A stretch of DNA of 64,000 bases from Cupriavidus consociatus (GTDB lineage: Bacteria; Pseudomonadota; Gammaproteobacteria; Burkholderiales; Burkholderiaceae): contig NZ_JAGIQA010000006.1 in the NCBI RefSeq assembly GCF_017814975.1, positions 234,555 through 298,554 on the forward strand, given 5' to 3'. A program made the translations under genes and the position numbers. Numbering within the stretch: position 1 is the stretch's first letter; every line of letters starts with the position of its first letter. Positions 33,223 to 42,529 of the stretch are shown here, piece by piece. The notes under the pieces were generated by a model. It was not told the origin of the DNA and ran no database searches. It saw nothing but the letters and a program-made list of their open reading frames with translations.

Positions 33223-34110
33223 TCAACGCTTCATCATCCCCGTCAGCGTCCCGACGAATTCCAGCGACAGCCGCGACAGCGGCTCCGTCTGCACATGGAA
33301 AATCTGCACCGAGGCATTGACCTTGGTGCGGATCGGCACGGCAACGATATTGGGCCAGTTCGCGCCGAATACCGTCATGGCATCGACCAGCGCGATGCCG
33401 GCGCCGGCCTGCGCCAGCGCGCGCGCCACATGGGCCTGCTCCACCTGCACCCGCATGTCGGGCTGGTCGCCATCGTTGCCGAACATTTCGTGCACCAGCA
33501 GCGCGAACGGCACATCGGGCCCATAGCCGATCAGGTCTTCGCCGATCAGGTCGGCCGGACGCACCCATTTGCGCGTGGCGAGCCGATGTCCGACCGGCAC
33601 CAGCGCCACGATCTCGTTCTTCACCAGCAGGCGCGCCTCAAGGTTGGGGTGCGTCAGCGGCATGTTCGACACCGCCAGGTCTACCTGTCCCGACAGCAGC
33701 GCGCGCAGCATGTTGCCGGGAATCTGCGTGCGCACCACCACGCGCACCGCCGGATGCGCGGCGCGGAAGCTGGCGATCGCGCGCGGCAGCACCGTCTGCC
33801 CCAGGTTTGGGCTGCATGTGATGCGCAGGCTGCCGGTGCGGTTGGCGGCAAGATCCTCGGCGATCTCGTTGACGCGCTCGATCCCTTCATAGACCGCATT
33901 CACCTCACCCAGCAGCCGCCGCGCCTCCGGCGTGGGATAGAGCCGCCCCTTGGTGCGGCGAAACAACTCGAGGCCGAGGCGCTGTTCGGTATGCGACATC
34001 AGCCGGCTGATCGCTGGTTGTGACACATAGAGCAGCTTCGATGCGCCGCTGATCGAACCGGTCAGCATTACTGCGCGGAAGACTTCGATCTGGCGCAGGT
34101 TCATTTTCAT
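33223..34110 (-). CDS. LysR-family transcriptional regulator
   Basis: A 295-residue LysR regulator. The HTH (FRAVMLTGSISGASKLLYVS, QPAISRLMSHTEQRLGLELF) is of the type seen with catabolic amino-acid and opine genes; the effector domain follows. It is divergent from the ornithine-cyclodeaminase-like gene over 116 bp and very likely controls it. Its 3' end is convergent with the small lut-operon gene, 46 bp away. Confidence 0.93.
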   Translation of the reverse strand: MKMNLRQIEVFRAVMLTGSISGASKLLYVSQPAISRLMSHTEQRLGLELFRRTKGRLYPTPEARRLLGEVNAVYEGIERVNEIAEDLAANRTGSLRITCSPNLGQTVLPRAIASFRAAHPAVRVVVRTQIPGNMLRALLSGQVDLAVSNMPLTHPNLEARLLVKNEIVALVPVGHRLATRKWVRPADLIGEDLIGYGPDVPFALLVHEMFGNDGDQPDMRVQVEQAHVARALAQAGAGIALVDAMTVFGANWPNIVAVPIRTKVNASVQIFHVQTEPLSRLSLEFVGTLTGMMKR

Positions 34111-34114
34111 GGCA

Positions 34115-34129
34115 TTAACCTGATGTTAA
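34115..34129. promoter_or_regulatory. LysR-type operator candidate
   Basis: TTAAC-N5-GTTAA is a perfect inverted repeat containing a T-N11-A core, five bases from the LysR start codon and 98 bp before the divergent gene. This is where LysR proteins usually autoregulate and activate. Confidence 0.5.
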
Positions 34130-34226
34130 GGCAGGCGGACATATAAGCATATGACAGTCAATAGCGCCATACCTAAACTGGACTCCATCGAAACACAACA
34201 CACTGATCTGGAGAGCGGGGACCAAT

Positions 34227-35228
34227 ATGGCTGATATTCTTCTCACCTACCTCAACGGCCGGGACATTGCGCGGCTGGAAATGACCGATGCCGAAATCAT
34301 CGCTGCGGTGGAGCAGGCACTGGTTGCGCAGGGCAACGGCCAGACCGTGATCGAGCCGCGCGTGCACCTGATACCGGACCCCGCCTTCAACGGCCATTTC
34401 AACGTGCTGCGCGGTTACGTGGCCCCGCTGGGGCTGGCCGGCGTCAAGGTCGTCGGTGATTTCGTCGACAACTACAAGCTCGGCCTGCCTTCGGAAATGG
34501 CCATGCTGAACCTGTTCGATCCGCGCACCGGCATGCCCGTCGCGGTGATCGACGCCACTTTCATCACCGACGCCCGCACCGGCGCGCTGACCGCGCTCGG
34601 CGCCAAGTACCTGGCACGCCGCGACAGCAAGGTGCTGGGCCATATCGGCGCGCGCGGCACCTCGTACTGGAACGTGCGTCTGCTCGACAGCCTCTATGAC
34701 TTCGACGAGATCCGCGTGCATTCGCGCCGCCCGGAAAGCCGCAATGCCTTTGCCGCGCGGCTGGAGCGCGATCTCGGCAAGAAGATCGTGGTGACCGAGG
34801 ACTGGGAATCGTGCGTGCGCGGCGCCGATATCGTGGTCGAGGCGTCGCGCCTGGAACGTCCGACGCCGATGCTCAAGACCGAATGGATCAAGCCCGGCGC
34901 CTTCGTCGTGCCCTACGGCACCATGAGCGCGGTCGAACTGTCGCTGACCGACATCATGACTCGGATGGTGGTGGACGACTGGGGCCAGTGCAAGGGCGGC
35001 ATGTTCGGCTCGCTGCGCGCGCATGTCGAAGCGGGCAAGCTGTCGGAGCAGACACTCTACGGCGAACTGGGCGAGATCGCCGCTGGCCGCAAGCCGGGCC
35101 GCCAGAGCGACGACGAGACCAACCTGTTCTGGCACCGCGGCCTGTCGCTGAGCGACATCGCGCTGGGACACGCCCTCCTGGAGAAGGCCCGTGAGCGCGG
35201 CCTGGGCCAGAAGCTGGTGTACGCATGA
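34227..35228 (+). CDS. Ornithine cyclodeaminase / mu-crystallin family protein
   Basis: A 333-residue NAD(P)-binding enzyme of the OCD/mu-crystallin family. The Rossmann region includes LGHIGARGTSYWNVRLL and the family blocks FVDNYKLGLPSEMAMLNLFD (as two adjoining segments) and ALTALGAKYLARRDSK. Family members deaminate ornithine, or act as ketimine reductases, alanine or opine-type dehydrogenases; specificity cannot be read here. The gene has a GGAGAGCGGG ribosome site and overlaps the following PhnD-like gene by 4 bp. Confidence 0.88.
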   Translation: MADILLTYLNGRDIARLEMTDAEIIAAVEQALVAQGNGQTVIEPRVHLIPDPAFNGHFNVLRGYVAPLGLAGVKVVGDFVDNYKLGLPSEMAMLNLFDPRTGMPVAVIDATFITDARTGALTALGAKYLARRDSKVLGHIGARGTSYWNVRLLDSLYDFDEIRVHSRRPESRNAFAARLERDLGKKIVVTEDWESCVRGADIVVEASRLERPTPMLKTEWIKPGAFVVPYGTMSAVELSLTDIMTRMVVDDWGQCKGGMFGSLRAHVEAGKLSEQTLYGELGEIAAGRKPGRQSDDETNLFWHRGLSLSDIALGHALLEKARERGLGQKLVYA

Positions 35229-36058
35229 TTGCCAATGCCCGCATGTACGCGGTGACGCCACAGGCCGAAGAATCATGGCGCGCATTGCTGGCGCGCGTGT
35301 CCGAGCGTGCGGGCGTGGCGTTGCCGTATGCCGAGCATCCCGCGCCTGCGCCGGTCAGCGCGCTGTGGGCGCGGCCGGACTGCGGCTGCGTGTTCATGTG
35401 CGGCTATCCGTACGCGAGCGCGCCGGTAACGCCGCAGTTGCTGGCGGCGCCGGTGCCGTCCCATCCGCGCTACGACGGAAGGCCGGTCTATTTCACGGAG
35501 TTCATCGTGCGCGCCGATGCGCCGGTGCAGTCGCTGGCGCAGACCTTCGGCGGGTGGCTGGCATGCATGTTGCCTGAGTCAAACTCGGGCTATAACGCGC
35601 CGCGCCATTATCTGATGCGGCTGGCGCCGGCGGGTACGCCGTCGCTGTACCGGCCCGCTGCGATGGCCACGCCAACGCCGCGCGAGGTCATCGATGCCGT
35701 GCTTGCCGGCGATGCCGACCTGGGAGTCATCGACAGCTATGTGATGGACCTGCTGCGCCGCTATGACCCCGGGCTTGCCGCGCAACTGAAGACGCTGGCG
35801 CTGACGCCCCCTGCTCCGATTCCGGTGCTGGTTGCATCGGCGGGCGCCGATCCGCAGCAGTGCGCGCGCGTGCGTGCGGCATTGCTGGAGATGCATGAGG
35901 ATGCCGCGGGCACCGCGCTGCTGGCCTCGTTGGGTCTGGCGCGCTTCGCCGCGGTGCGGCCCGCCGACTATGCCTGCTTGCCGGAGATGGCACGTGAAGC
36001 GGACCTGGCCGGCTTTGCGCTGACGGACCCGGCCGCCGGAGAGCGGGCCATGGGGTAA
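35225..36058 (+). CDS. PhnD/SsuA-like ligand-binding protein without signal peptide
   Basis: A 277-residue protein that resembles the periplasmic PhnD-type binding fold (PVYFTEFIVRADAPVQSL; VLAGDADLGVIDSYVMDLL). It begins MIANARMYAVTPQAEESW with no signal peptide or membrane helix, so it should be cytosolic, which is odd for a transport-binding fold. Its start overlaps the stop of the OCD-like gene, so the two are co-translated. It could be an enzyme or a cytosolic sensor for the same substrate. No ABC permease is adjacent. Confidence 0.8.
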   Translation: MIANARMYAVTPQAEESWRALLARVSERAGVALPYAEHPAPAPVSALWARPDCGCVFMCGYPYASAPVTPQLLAAPVPSHPRYDGRPVYFTEFIVRADAPVQSLAQTFGGWLACMLPESNSGYNAPRHYLMRLAPAGTPSLYRPAAMATPTPREVIDAVLAGDADLGVIDSYVMDLLRRYDPGLAAQLKTLALTPPAPIPVLVASAGADPQQCARVRAALLEMHEDAAGTALLASLGLARFAAVRPADYACLPEMAREADLAGFALTDPAAGERAMG

Positions 36059-36153
36059 GCAATGCGTCGGACCGCGCACGGCCATCGAACATAACCAGGC
36101 TGCCAGCGCGGTGGAGGAGCCAAAACCTGATCTGCCAAATTGGGGAAACCGTT

Positions 36154-37188
36154 ATGAAATCCGCTGTGAATGCCGCTGTGAATCCCTTTGTGAATCCTGA
36201 TATCCGGCGCCTGGCCATGCATTGCCTGTTAGCTTGCGCTGCAGCCTGCGCGTCATGGCTGGGCGCGTCGGCGGCGCATGCCCAGCCGCCGGCGTATCCC
36301 GCCAGGCCGGTGCGCATCGTGGTGCCGTTCGCCGCCGGTGGCCCGGCGGACGTGCTGGCCCGCTCCGTCGGCGAAGGCATTGCCAAGGCCACCGGTCAAA
36401 GCGTGCTGGTCGAGAACAAGGCGGGCGCAGCCGGCACCATCGGTGTTGACATGGTGGCCAAGGCAGCGCCTGACGGCTATACCATCGCGCTGGTGCCGGT
36501 GGGCAATATCGCGGTGAATCCCACCCTGATGCCGAACCTGCCTTACAAGCAGGCTGACCTGGCGCCGGTGGCAATGCTGGCCACCGCCGAAAACGTGCTG
36601 GTGGTCAACGCCGCTACGCCGGCCAAATCGCTGGCGGATCTGCTCAAGCTCGCCGCGCAGAAGCCGGGCGAACTGAGCTTCGCCTCTCCCGGTGCCGGCA
36701 GCCAGGCGCACCTGGCCGGCGAGCTGCTCCAGCTCGATGCCAACGTCAAGCTCAACCACGTGCCGTACAAGGGCGTGAGCCCGGCGATGACCGATGTGGT
36801 CGGCGGCCAGGTGACGATGATGTTCGCCCAGATGTCGGCGGCGCTGCCCTATATCAAGGCAGGCAAGCTGCGCGCCTTGGGCGTGGCCGGCGCCAAACGC
36901 TCGACGGTGCTGCCCGATGTGCCGACGATCGCCGAGCAGGGCTTCCCGAAGTTCGAGGCGGTGTCCTGGTACGCGTTGATGGCGCCGGCGGGTACGTCGC
37001 CGGAGATCGTGCGCAAACTCAGCCAGCATGTCGACGCGGTGCTGGCCGACGCGACGCTGAAGGAAAAGCTGGCGACGCTGGGGATGGAGGCGGCGGGCGG
37101 CACGCCGCAGCAACTGGCGGCGGCTATCCAGAAGGAGAGCGCACGGTGGGCGGGGGTGATCAGGCAGCGGCGCATCACGATCGACTGA
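36154..37188 (+). CDS. Bug-family (TctC-like) periplasmic solute-binding protein
   Basis: A 344-residue exported binding protein of the Bug family, very common in Burkholderiales. After a signal peptide (cleavage expected near ASAAHAQ, residue 44), the family start YPARPVRIVVPFAAGGPADV is seen, then GVDMVAKAAPDGYT. The N-terminus carries a short VN-x-x-VNP-x-VNP repeat encoded by a 15-bp-type DNA repeat; a start at 36217 (MHCLLAC) would leave it out. It lies 95 bp after the PhnD-like gene. Bug proteins work with tripartite carriers whose membrane parts are often elsewhere; none is here. Confidence 0.92.
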   Translation: MKSAVNAAVNPFVNPDIRRLAMHCLLACAAACASWLGASAAHAQPPAYPARPVRIVVPFAAGGPADVLARSVGEGIAKATGQSVLVENKAGAAGTIGVDMVAKAAPDGYTIALVPVGNIAVNPTLMPNLPYKQADLAPVAMLATAENVLVVNAATPAKSLADLLKLAAQKPGELSFASPGAGSQAHLAGELLQLDANVKLNHVPYKGVSPAMTDVVGGQVTMMFAQMSAALPYIKAGKLRALGVAGAKRSTVLPDVPTIAEQGFPKFEAVSWYALMAPAGTSPEIVRKLSQHVDAVLADATLKEKLATLGMEAAGGTPQQLAAAIQKESARWAGVIRQRRITID

Positions 37189-37223
37189 TCGATCGCATCA
37201 CACTCAGGCGCTGACCGGAGCGC

Positions 37224-37255
37224 AAAAAAACGGGGAGCCGAAGCTCCCCGTTTTT
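37224..37255. terminator. Bidirectional terminator
   Basis: AAACGGGGAGC-CGAA-GCTCCCCGTTT forms an 11-bp stem with A7 before and T5 after, between the convergent Bug and ABC ATPase genes. Confidence 0.92.
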
Positions 37256-37271
37256 CTTTGCGCCAGGGAAA

Positions 37272-38066
37272 TCACCCCAGCAACAACGCATCATCGTCCA
37301 GCTGCTCATGCCGCGTCTGCTCGAACATCTTCAGCAGATCCGGCACATCCAGCCCCTTGCGCTTGTCGCCCGAAACATCCAGCACCACCTGGCCCTGGTG
37401 CAGCATCACCGTGCGCTGCCCGTAGTCCAGCGCCTGGCGCATGCTGTGCGTCACCATCATCGTCGTCAGCTTGCTTTCCTCGACGATGCGCGCGGTCAGT
37501 TCCAGCACGAACGCGGCGGTCTTCGGGTCCAGCGCGGCGGTATGCTCGTCCAGCAGCAGGATGCGCGACGGCTGCAGCGATGCCATCAGCAGGCTCACCG
37601 CCTGGCGCTGGCCGCCGGAAAGCAGGCCGATGCGGTCGGTCAGGCGGTTTTCCAGCCCCAGGTTCAGCAGCCGCAGCTTCTCGCGGAACAGCTCGCGCGA
37701 GGCGCGGTTCAGCGCCGGGCGGAAACCGCGTTTGGCGCCGCGCGCCATCGCCAGCGCCATGTTCTCCTCGATCGTCAGCGCCTCGCAGGTGCCGGCCATC
37801 GGGTCCTGGAACACGCGCGCCACCAGGTGCGCACGGTCCCATGCCGGCTGGCGGGTGACGTCGGTGTCATCGATGGTGATGCGGCCCGAGTCGACCATCT
37901 GGTCGCCGCTGATCGCGTTCAGGAAGGTCGACTTGCCGGCGCCGTTGGAGCCGATCACCGCGACGAACTGGCCGCTCGGGATTTCCAGCGTGAGGCCGCG
38001 CAGCGCGCGAGTCTCGATCGGGGTGCCCGGGTTGAAGGTGAGCTTCAGGTCTTGTGCGCGCAGCAT
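37272..38066 (-). CDS. ABC transporter ATP-binding protein
   Basis: A 264-residue ABC ATPase with Walker A GSNGAGKST, Q-loop region, signature LLSGGQRQAV, Walker B ILLLDEHTA and the switch His in VTHSM. It drives the uptake system formed with the permease and binding protein upstream. The ATG at 38066 is one base after the permease stop and has GGAGGTGCC upstream; a longer start at 38093 lies inside the permease gene. The E-H in the Walker B extension (DEHT) is typical of this subfamily. Confidence 0.93.
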   Translation of the reverse strand: MLRAQDLKLTFNPGTPIETRALRGLTLEIPSGQFVAVIGSNGAGKSTFLNAISGDQMVDSGRITIDDTDVTRQPAWDRAHLVARVFQDPMAGTCEALTIEENMALAMARGAKRGFRPALNRASRELFREKLRLLNLGLENRLTDRIGLLSGGQRQAVSLLMASLQPSRILLLDEHTAALDPKTAAFVLELTARIVEESKLTTMMVTHSMRQALDYGQRTVMLHQGQVVLDVSGDKRKGLDVPDLLKMFEQTRHEQLDDDALLLG

Positions 38067-38067
38067 C

Positions 38068-38964
38068 TCAGGCACCTCCGTTCTTGCGGGCAAACAGCTT
38101 CTTGCGCGTGGCCGGCAGCACCAGCGCGATCGTCACCAGCGCGGCGGTGACCAGGTTCAGGTCCTGCGCCTTCAGGCCAATGAAGTCGCTGTTCAGCGCC
38201 AGCGCAATGAAGAAGCGGTACAGGATGGCGCCCAGCACCACGGCCAGCGTGGTCCAGATCAGGCGGCGCGCCGGCAGCACGGTTTCGCCGATGATCACCG
38301 CGGCCAGGCCGATCACGATGGTGCCGATGCCCATCGAGATATCCGAGCCGCCCTGGGTCTGGGCGAACAGCGCGCCGGCCAGTGCCACCAGCGCATTGGA
38401 CAGCGCCATGCCGGCCAGCGTGGCACGGCCGGTGGGAATACCCTGCGCGCGGGCCATGCGCGGATTGGCGCCGGTGGCGCGCATCGCCAGGCCCAGTTGC
38501 GAGCTGAAGAACCAGTCCAGGCCGAGCTTGGCGATCACCACCACGATGAACAGCACCAGCGGACGCAGCACGTAATCAGGCATCCACTCCGGCTGCAGGA
38601 TGGTGAACAGGGTCGGCTCGGTGATCAGCGGCACGTTTGGGCGGCCCATGATGCGCAGGTTGACCGAGTACAGCGCAATCATCATCAGGATACTGGCGAG
38701 CAGGTCCATGATCTTGAGCCGCACGTTGAGCCAGCCGGTGACCCAGCCAGCCAGCGCACCGGCGGCGATCGCGACCAGGGTCGCCAGGAACGGGTCCTGG
38801 CCGGCGGCGATCAGCGTCGCGGCAACGGCGCCGCCCAGCGGAAAGCTGCCGTCAACGGTCAGGTCGGGGAAGTTGAGGATGCGGAAGGAAATCAGCACCC
38901 CGAGCGCCACCAGGCTGAAGATCAGGCCGATCTCCAGGGCGCCCAGAAGGGAGAAAAGGGACAT
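38068..38964 (-). CDS. ABC transporter permease (branched-chain/ABC_sub_bind type system)
   Basis: A 298-residue inner-membrane permease with about eight hydrophobic helices, starting MSLFSLLGALEIGLIFSLVA and containing NFPDLTVDGSFPLGGAV, typical of permeases paired with ABC_sub_bind (PF04392) binding proteins. It is downstream of the binding-protein gene by 168 bp, a gap that holds two strong stem-loops, and directly followed by the ATPase gene. Confidence 0.92.
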   Translation of the reverse strand: MSLFSLLGALEIGLIFSLVALGVLISFRILNFPDLTVDGSFPLGGAVAATLIAAGQDPFLATLVAIAAGALAGWVTGWLNVRLKIMDLLASILMMIALYSVNLRIMGRPNVPLITEPTLFTILQPEWMPDYVLRPLVLFIVVVIAKLGLDWFFSSQLGLAMRATGANPRMARAQGIPTGRATLAGMALSNALVALAGALFAQTQGGSDISMGIGTIVIGLAAVIIGETVLPARRLIWTTLAVVLGAILYRFFIALALNSDFIGLKAQDLNLVTAALVTIALVLPATRKKLFARKNGGA

Positions 38965-39067
38965 GGGGGAATCCTGTTGCGGGGACCGGCGGCTACCCTG
39001 GCGCCGGTTTGGGGCGGGCGGCACGACGGCCCGTATGGAGCCGCCCGCTGTCTCGCCCCGGTCTGCG

Positions 39068-39117
39068 CCTGGCGCGCCGGGTAGGCGCGCCAGGGCACCG
39101 CCGTGTTGCGACGGCGG
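39068..39117 (-). repeat. Two tandem stem-loops between binding-protein and permease genes
   Basis: CCTGGCGCGCC-N5-GGCGCGCCAGG (39068-39094, 11-bp perfect stem) is followed by CCGCCGT-N6-ACGGCGG (39098-39117, 7-bp stem). No T tract follows, so they are not classical terminators. Such structures in ABC operons often protect the upstream binding-protein mRNA from 3' decay. Confidence 0.65.
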
Positions 39118-39132
39118 CGGGCAGTGCGTTGA

Positions 39133-40110
39133 TTACTTGATGACCGTCTTGGCTTCCTTGATCAGCTCCGGCGACAGCGTGGCGCCTTGCTTGGCGGCGG
39201 CGCCCGTGTTCACGAACAGCTCCAGGTTGTCGCTGGTCTGCGAAGCGATCGTACCGGGCTTCTCGCCCTTCAGGATGCGCACCACGACCTTGCCGGTCTG
39301 GTGCCCCAGGTCGCCGTAGTTGATGCCCAGCGCGGCCACGGCGCCACGCTTGACGCTGTCGGTGTCGGCCGCCACCAGCGGGATCTTCGATTCGTTGGCG
39401 ACCTTGACCAGCGACTCATACGCCGACACCACGTTGTTGTCGGTGTTGGTGTAGATCACGTCGACCTTGCCGATCAGGCTCTTGGCGGCTGGGCCGATGT
39501 CCACGGTGCGCGGCGCGGCGGCTTCCTTCAGCGTGAGGCCTTCCTTGGCCAGCAGTTCCTTCAGTTCCTTGACCACCACGACCGAGTTGGCCTCGCCCGG
39601 GTTGTAGACCATGCCCACGTTCCTGGCCTTCGGCACCACGCGCTTGATCAGGGCGACCTGCTTGTCCAGGGGCAGCTTGTCCGACACGCCGGTCACGTTG
39701 GTGCCTGACGGCGACCAGCTCTTGACCAGTTGCGCGGCGACCGGATCGGTCACGCCCGAGTACACCACCGGCACCGTCTTGGTGGCGGCGACCACGGCCT
39801 GGGCCGACGGGGTGGCGATGGCAACAATGGCGTTCGGGTTGTCGCCGACAAACTTGCGGGCGATCTGCGCGGCGGTGCCGGTGTTGCCCTGGGCGCTCTG
39901 GTACTCCCACTTCAGGCTCTTGTCGGCGTCATAGCCGGCCGCCTTCAGTTCGGCGCGCACGCCGTCGCGGATCGCGTCCAGCGCGGGATGGTCAACGATC
40001 GACAGCACCTTGACGGTCTGGGCCTGCACGGTGCCGCCGTACAGCAGTGCCAGCGCCACGGCGCCGCCCAGGATCGACCTGGTTGCTGCGAGACCCTTGA
40101 TGGACTTCAT
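39133..40110 (-). CDS. ABC transporter substrate-binding protein (PF04392 type)
   Basis: A 325-residue exported binding protein. A signal peptide ends near TVQAQ (about residue 31). The mature part has the ABC_sub_bind layout with VKVLSIVDHPALDAIRDG, KTVPVVYSGVTDPVAAQLV and GVSDKLPLDKQVALIKRVVP. Relatives include proteins that bind aromatic amino acids such as tryptophan, but the ligand here is not evident. GGGGAGAACAG precedes the ATG. It is the first gene of the three-gene operon. Confidence 0.9.
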   Translation of the reverse strand: MKSIKGLAATRSILGGAVALALLYGGTVQAQTVKVLSIVDHPALDAIRDGVRAELKAAGYDADKSLKWEYQSAQGNTGTAAQIARKFVGDNPNAIVAIATPSAQAVVAATKTVPVVYSGVTDPVAAQLVKSWSPSGTNVTGVSDKLPLDKQVALIKRVVPKARNVGMVYNPGEANSVVVVKELKELLAKEGLTLKEAAAPRTVDIGPAAKSLIGKVDVIYTNTDNNVVSAYESLVKVANESKIPLVAADTDSVKRGAVAALGINYGDLGHQTGKVVVRILKGEKPGTIASQTSDNLELFVNTGAAAKQGATLSPELIKEAKTVIK

Positions 40111-40550
40111 TATCTGTTCTCCCCCGAAATGCTCGGTTCTGGATGGATGCGGCCGCGGATGGTTCGGTCCGCTGTCCTGGCGCGCGCCCGCGCGCTGGCG
40201 GACGGTGCCGGTCCGGGGCGTGCGCGGCGGCTTCCTGCGGCAGGAGGGAGCGTGCGCGGGCGCGTCGGATGCGACAGCGATAAGCCTGCGAGGATACCAC
40301 TTCTCGCGCACGAAATGCGTAGTCATCATGCCAAAGCGCGGCATCCGATGCTGTCAGACGCCCGCTATCGGCCATACAGGCGCATATTATTGCGCGGGAT
40401 TCGTGATTTCCTTGTGGATTACCCCGATTGCGGCGATCGCATCTTCATGCAATTGCGCGCTCCGGGGCGTCGAGGTTTTCCTCGGCTTGGGCCGGTGGCG
40501 CCGATGATGGTGCTGCTGGCGACCGGACCGGCGGGGCGATGACAAAAGGC
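40111..40550. other. 440-bp gap without a recognisable gene
   Basis: This stretch lies between the pyrD 3' end and the start of the ABC operon. It should hold the ABC promoter. I see only a small GCGCA-N6-TGCGC palindrome (40380-40395) and AT-rich sequence around it. No open frame has a ribosome site or family resemblance. Confidence 0.6.
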
Positions 40551-41612
40551 TCAGCGGCGCAAGGCGGCGGCGCAGTCGCGCACCAGCGCCGGGCCGCGGT
40601 AGATCAGCCCGCTGTAGACCTGCACCAGCTTCGCGCCGGCGTCGATCTTGGCGCACGCATCCGCGCCGCTGAAGATGCCGCCCACGCCGATGATCGGCAC
40701 CGCGTCGCCGACCACCGCGTGGAGCGCGCGCACCACGCGCGTTGAGGCCTCGAACACCGGGCGGCCCGACAGGCCGCCGGCTTCCTCGGCGTGCGGCAGG
40801 CCCTTGACCGCCTCGCGCGAGATGGTGGTGTTGGTGGCGATCACGCCGTCGATCTTGTGGCGCACCAGCGCGTCGCCGATATTGCCGACCTGGTCGGCGT
40901 CGAGGTCCGGCGCGATCTTCAGCGCCAGCGGCACGTAGCGCTTGTGCTGGTCGGCCAGGCGCTGCTGCGCGTCCTTCAGCGTCGACAGCAGGCTGTCCAG
41001 CTCGCTGGCGCCTTGCAGCTGGCGCAGGTTCTTGGTGTTGGGCGACGAGATATTGACCGTCACGTAGCTGGCGTGCGGATAGACGCGCTCCAGGCAGTAC
41101 AGGTAGTCGTCGTTGGCGCGCTCGATCGGCGTATCGGCGTTCTTGCCGATGTTTAGCCCCAGCACGCCGCCCTCGGCCTTCCAGCGCGACGCCTTGACGT
41201 TGGCGACAAAGGCATCGACGCCGCCGTTATTGAAGCCCATGCGGTTGATCAGCGCATCCGCCTGCGGCAGCCGGAACATGCGCGGGCGGGGGTTGCCCGG
41301 CTGCGCGCGCGGCGTGACCGTGCCCACCTCGATAAAGCCAAAGCCGAACGCGGCCAGCCCGTCGATATAGGCGCCGTCCTTGTCCAGTCCCGCGGCCAGC
41401 CCGACCGGGTTGGGGAAGCGCACGCCCATCACGGTGCGCGGATCCTCGGCGATCTTGTTGCCGAGGCAGCCGGCCAGGCCCATGCGGTGGGCGCGCAGCA
41501 GGTTGTTCAGCGTGAAATGGTGGGCGTCCTCGGCATCCATCGAGAACAGGGCGGGGCGAAACAGGGGGTAGAGCGCGTTGAGCACGGGGCAGCCGGCCGG
41601 CGGGGCCGTCAC
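40551..41612 (-). CDS. pyrD: Dihydroorotate dehydrogenase (quinone), class 2
   Basis: A 353-residue FMN enzyme of pyrimidine synthesis that oxidises dihydroorotate to orotate and reduces ubiquinone at the inner membrane. The N-terminal amphipathic helices ([20 protein letters not shown]) are the class 2 quinone-side domain. FMN and substrate motifs include [39 protein letters not shown], the catalytic Ser in [11 protein letters not shown] and [10 protein letters not shown]. It is last in NUDIX-aat-bpt-pyrD. Confidence 0.96.
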   Translation of the reverse strand: MTAPPAGCPVLNALYPLFRPALFSMDAEDAHHFTLNNLLRAHRMGLAGCLGNKIAEDPRTVMGVRFPNPVGLAAGLDKDGAYIDGLAAFGFGFIEVGTVTPRAQPGNPRPRMFRLPQADALINRMGFNNGGVDAFVANVKASRWKAEGGVLGLNIGKNADTPIERANDDYLYCLERVYPHASYVTVNISSPNTKNLRQLQGASELDSLLSTLKDAQQRLADQHKRYVPLALKIAPDLDADQVGNIGDALVRHKIDGVIATNTTISREAVKGLPHAEEAGGLSGRPVFEASTRVVRALHAVVGDAVPIIGVGGIFSGADACAKIDAGAKLVQVYSGLIYRGPALVRDCAAALRR

Positions 41613-41664
41613 AGAGTGAATTCCAGCCCGGCATTGTAGCGGCTGGGCCGCTTGCCGGTGGCTG

Positions 41665-42462
41665 CTACTCCTGCGCGGGAGGTGTTTCGGGGGCGTCGGG
41701 AGCCGCAGCGGCGGCGTCCTTTTCCTCGAAGGCGTGCCAGTGGTTGCCGGTCAGCACCTGCAGTGGCTTGAAGCGTGCCTTGTACGCCATCTTGCGGCTA
41801 TCGGCGATCCAGTAGCCCAGGTACAGATGCGGCAGGCCGAGCGCATGGGTTTGCTGGATCTGCCACAGGATGTTGAAGGTGCCGTAGCTGGCGTTGTGCT
41901 CGAGCGGGTCGTAGAAGGTGTAGACCGACGACAGCCCGTCGTCGAGTACGTCGATCATGCTGACCATGCGCAGCCGGCCTGCCTCGGGCGATCCCGGCGG
42001 CTCGCGGAACTCCACCAGGCGCGAATTGACGCGGCTTTGCAGCAGGAACTGCTCGTACTGGTCGCGGCTGTCCTGGTCCATGCCGCCACCGGCGTGGCGC
42101 ATCGACTGGTACAGCAGGTACAGCGAGTAGTGCTCTTCGACGTAGGTCAGCGGCGCCACCAGCGCCTGCAGGTGCTGATGGTGGCGCCAGGCACGGCGCT
42201 GCGAGCGGTCGGGCGTGAACTGGTCGACCAGCACGCGGCATGGCGTGCAGGCGTGGCAATCGTCGCAATACGGCCGGTAAGTGAAGATGCCGCTGCGCCG
42301 GAACCCGGCGCGCACCAGGCGCGAATAGACGTCGGCGTTGATCAGGTGCGCGGGCGTGGCGACCTGCGAGCGCGCCATGCGGCCTTCCAGATAGCTGCAA
42401 GCGTAGGGCGCCGTGGCGTAGAACTGCAGCGCAGAAAGCGGTAGTTCCTTCAGCTTGCTCAT
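41665..42462 (-). CDS. bpt: Aspartate/glutamate leucyltransferase (Bpt)
   Basis: A 265-residue aminoacyl-tRNA-protein transferase of the ATE/Bpt family. It adds Leu to proteins starting with Asp or Glu and so marks them for ClpS-ClpAP degradation. Motifs are [11 protein letters not shown], the Cys cluster [16 protein letters not shown] and the acetyltransferase-like core [20 protein letters not shown]. The start at 42462 gives [20 protein letters not shown]. It sits between aat and pyrD in the same operon. Confidence 0.95.
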   Translation of the reverse strand: MSKLKELPLSALQFYATAPYACSYLEGRMARSQVATPAHLINADVYSRLVRAGFRRSGIFTYRPYCDDCHACTPCRVLVDQFTPDRSQRRAWRHHQHLQALVAPLTYVEEHYSLYLLYQSMRHAGGGMDQDSRDQYEQFLLQSRVNSRLVEFREPPGSPEAGRLRMVSMIDVLDDGLSSVYTFYDPLEHNASYGTFNILWQIQQTHALGLPHLYLGYWIADSRKMAYKARFKPLQVLTGNHWHAFEEKDAAAAAPDAPETPPAQE

Positions 42463-42529
42463 GACTCTGGGGGCTCCGGACGGGACGATGCGGGCGGACG
42501 GTGGGCGAGAGCGGGCGTCCTTCCCGGAT

